Shown: piece by piece, positions 62,701-64,000 of the stretch
How the letters are laid out: each line of letters opens with the position of its first letter
Numbering within the stretch: the first letter of the stretch is position 1
Assembly (NCBI GenBank): GCA_013407085.1
Contig: JACCGJ010015181.1
Coordinates: 62,001 to 126,000 of the forward strand
Source of the DNA: Atriophallophorus winterbourni
Lineage: Eukaryota > Platyhelminthes > Trematoda > Plagiorchiida > Microphallidae
Direction: 5' to 3'
DNA length: 64,000 nt
Notes under the pieces: generated by a model
Told to the model about the DNA's origin: nothing
What the model saw: only the letters and a program-made list of their open reading frames with translations
The model's database searches: none
Program-made: the position numbers and the translations under genes

Positions 62701-63060
62701 GCGGCTACGGATTTCAGTGGAGCTCTAGATAGTGTGTCCGCAATGGACCATGGTTTTACCCGGCTTGTAAATGATTTCGAAATCGTATTTCTGCCGTCGG
62801 ACTAGCATTGTCTGTAGACGACGCGGTGCTTTGTCGAGTGGTTTTTTCACTATTGTGGTCAAAGGCCTATGATCTGTTTGTACTATAGTCTTTCGGCCAA
62901 ATGTGTAATCATTGAATTTTTCTATCGCGAATACGACTGCCAGCAGTACTTTCTCAATCTGTGCATAGCGAGTTTCTTCATCGCTCATCGTTCGACTTCA
63001 AAAGTCAATAGGATGGTCGTTTTGCATAATTACGGCGCCAATACCGTTTGGCTTCTGTCA
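62700..63060 (-). pseudogene. Gypsy RNase H, frameshifted
   Basis: 62988-62725: SDEETRYAQIEKVLLAVVFA (catalytic glutamate), IEKFNDYTFGRKTIVQTDHR, PLTTIVKKPLDKAPRRLQTM, YDFEIIYKPGKTM. The first aspartate (IHCDRSQ) is in the previous frame near 63040. Degrades the RNA strand of the hybrid during reverse transcription. Confidence 0.82.
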
Positions 63061-63067
63061 CAATGTA

Positions 63068-63860
63068 TCACCAATTCCAATCGGGGGTCGTAATATCGTA
63101 AAACAGGTGCATTGAATATGAGTCTTTTGATTTCTTCCCAGGTCTGTATTTGTTGTGTCCCCAGACCGAAGTTGTATCTTTATGTGTCACCCGCATCATA
63201 GGTTCCATTATTTGTGATAGGCAATGCAAAAAACGGCTAAGATAGTTCACCATACCGTTAAAAAGAGCTATACACTTGACATCTGTAGGAGGAGGCATGT
63301 GTTTAATGGCCTCCACTTTTGCAGGATCTAGCTTGATACCGTCACTTGATAGGACATGACCATGAAATGTTATCTCATTTGTGCAATATTCAATTTCCGC
63401 TTCCTTGAGTTTAATGTTCAGTTCGAGGCATCGTTGAAGAAGTTTGCCTAGGTTCTCATCGTGTTCTGCCTTTGTTCGACCGTAGAGTAAAACATCATGT
63501 GCTATGCAAATTGCACATATAAGGTTTTCTATGGCCTGTAGCAGCCGTTTTTGAAATATCTCGCTAGAAACTTTCAGTCCGAATGGAAAACGAAGCCAAC
63601 AAAACCTTCCAAAGCGGGTTCCAAATGTCGTCAAAAACTGAATTTATCGTCCAAACACACGTGCCTAAATGCTGAAGACAGATCCACTTTCGTGAAATAT
63701 CGAGCACCAGACAATCTCCGCAAAGTATCTTCTAGCAACAAAAGTCTGAAATACTCTCGCTTGAGGGCCATGTTCAAAGCTTTCGGGTCGATACATGCTC
63801 TCATTTCACCTGACGTTTTTGTTACGACGGTAACCTGGCTGACCCACTCAGTAGGTTATT
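63068..63860 (-). pseudogene. Gypsy RT (full-order copy)
   Basis: 63634-63068: FGRFCWLRFPFGLKVSSEIF, AICIAHDVLLYGRTKAEHDE (again AHD in place of ADD), LSSDGIKLDPAKVEAIKHMP, NGMVNYLSRFL. The N-terminal part (63640-63860) has EWVSQVTVVTKTSGEMRACI, DPKALNMALK, ARYFTKVDLSSAFRHVCLDD in other frames, so broken by a deletion near 63636 and one near 63745. The AHD shared with the other RT shows that both derive from one mutated parent. Confidence 0.83.
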
Positions 63861-63869
63861 CTACTCTCC

Positions 63870-64000
63870 TGATTTTTTGGAGGTTCCCGAACTTGTTTCA
63901 TATTGGGCACTTGGAGACGAAATCCTTCACTTGGCAACTGACGCCTGGCCAATATACCGTATCCTTGGATCTTCTAGTGCAACCGTTGATCCCCAAATGA
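63870..64000 (-). pseudogene. Gypsy integrase zinc domain end, at the window edge
   Basis: The bases match 62312-62440 (for example ttggagacgaaatccttcac), that is, the DTVYWPGVSCQVKDFVSKCPI end of the zinc domain. It is the start of a third repeat of the module, cut by the window. Confidence 0.7.

Larger units (their letters stand above)
60660..64000 (-). mobile_element. Ty3/Gypsy element (K02A2.6-like), rearranged pol
   Basis: Reading the minus strand from the window end: integrase zinc domain end, joint, RT (63850-63068), RNase H (63060-62700), linker and integrase zinc domain (62645-62316), the same joint, RT (62290-61750) without RNase H, integrase zinc domain (61730-61561), integrase core (61560-61021) and integrase C-terminus (60996-60697). 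So the RT to integrase-zinc module is tandemly repeated with a period of about 1.56 kb. It continues beyond the window. No LTR or primer site was recognised at the 60660 end. Confidence 0.85.

Noticed and set aside
63551..64000. 149-codon plus frame at the window end
   Set aside because: Antisense shadow of Gypsy RT and integrase zinc domain; the same antisense frame recurs at 61460 and 62179 because the DNA repeats.
1..64000. Host protein-coding gene with introns
   Set aside because: All frames with recognisable motifs belong to mobile elements. Short exons of a host gene cannot be excluded without transcript data.

Overview
The window looks like repeat-dense, non-genic chromatin of a parasitic flatworm, most likely a digenean trematode and plausibly a schistosome-type blood fluke. 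The evidence is the mix of elements: CR1/jockey-type LINEs with PHD-finger ORF1s, a CsRn1-clade Ty3/Gypsy element (CHHC gag finger and a tRNA-Trp-like primer site), RTE-type LINE relics, a piggyBac copy, and tandem or dispersed repeats carrying hammerhead ribozyme motifs. I found no convincing single-copy host gene. Nearly every long reading frame belongs to a mobile element, and most are broken. The species is an inference and was not searched.

Layout. 1-7.1 kb: a minus-strand CR1-like element with a long open reverse transcriptase (RT), then a non-coding repeat whose partner lies at 34.9-36.7 kb, then an RTE relic. 7.2-28.5 kb: three head-to-tail copies of a composite unit (about 7.4 kb, 8.2 kb and a truncated third). 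Each unit is ordered hammerhead-repeat, minus-strand CR1-like LINE, tRNA-like segment, plus-strand CsRn1-type Gypsy (leader, gag, protease, half an RT); the Gypsy RT is cut off and joined to the next hammerhead-repeat. Unit 2 also holds an inverted dimer of a 233-bp sequence with two intact-looking hammerhead ribozymes. Unit 3 is interrupted by a 5'-truncated RTE insertion with a target-site duplication. 28.8-29.8 kb: a tandem array of about 240-bp units, each with a degenerate hammerhead. 30-38 kb: LINE fragments, the 3' part of a CsRn1-type pol, AT-rich spacer and the second copy of the non-coding repeat.

38.8-41.3 kb: a complete-ended but internally deleted piggyBac element (TTAA target site, 15-bp inverted repeats, five subterminal palindromes, a catalytic ORF with one in-frame stop), inserted in another copy of the hammerhead-repeat. 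41.8-55.5 kb: a pile-up of six or more CR1-like copies in both orientations. It includes one with recognisable ORF1, endonuclease (EN) and RT (45.4-49.3 kb), a nearly intact ORF2 (50.8-53.8 kb), and an apparent ORF1-only copy with its own 3' end. 55.5-58.9 kb: little that is recognisable apart from a 578-bp TTAA-flanked candidate MITE with palindromes. 58.9-60.6 kb: a plus-strand CR1-like relic. 60.7-64 kb: a minus-strand Gypsy element of K02A2.6-like type whose RT and integrase modules are tandemly rearranged.

How the parts relate: the LINE copies share a 3' UTR but end in different short tandem repeats; transposon insertions, tandem duplication and nested insertion account for most of the sequence. 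The least expected component is the hammerhead repeat family, which occurs as a dispersed two-ribozyme element, as a 240-bp satellite-like array and as a 233-bp inverted dimer.
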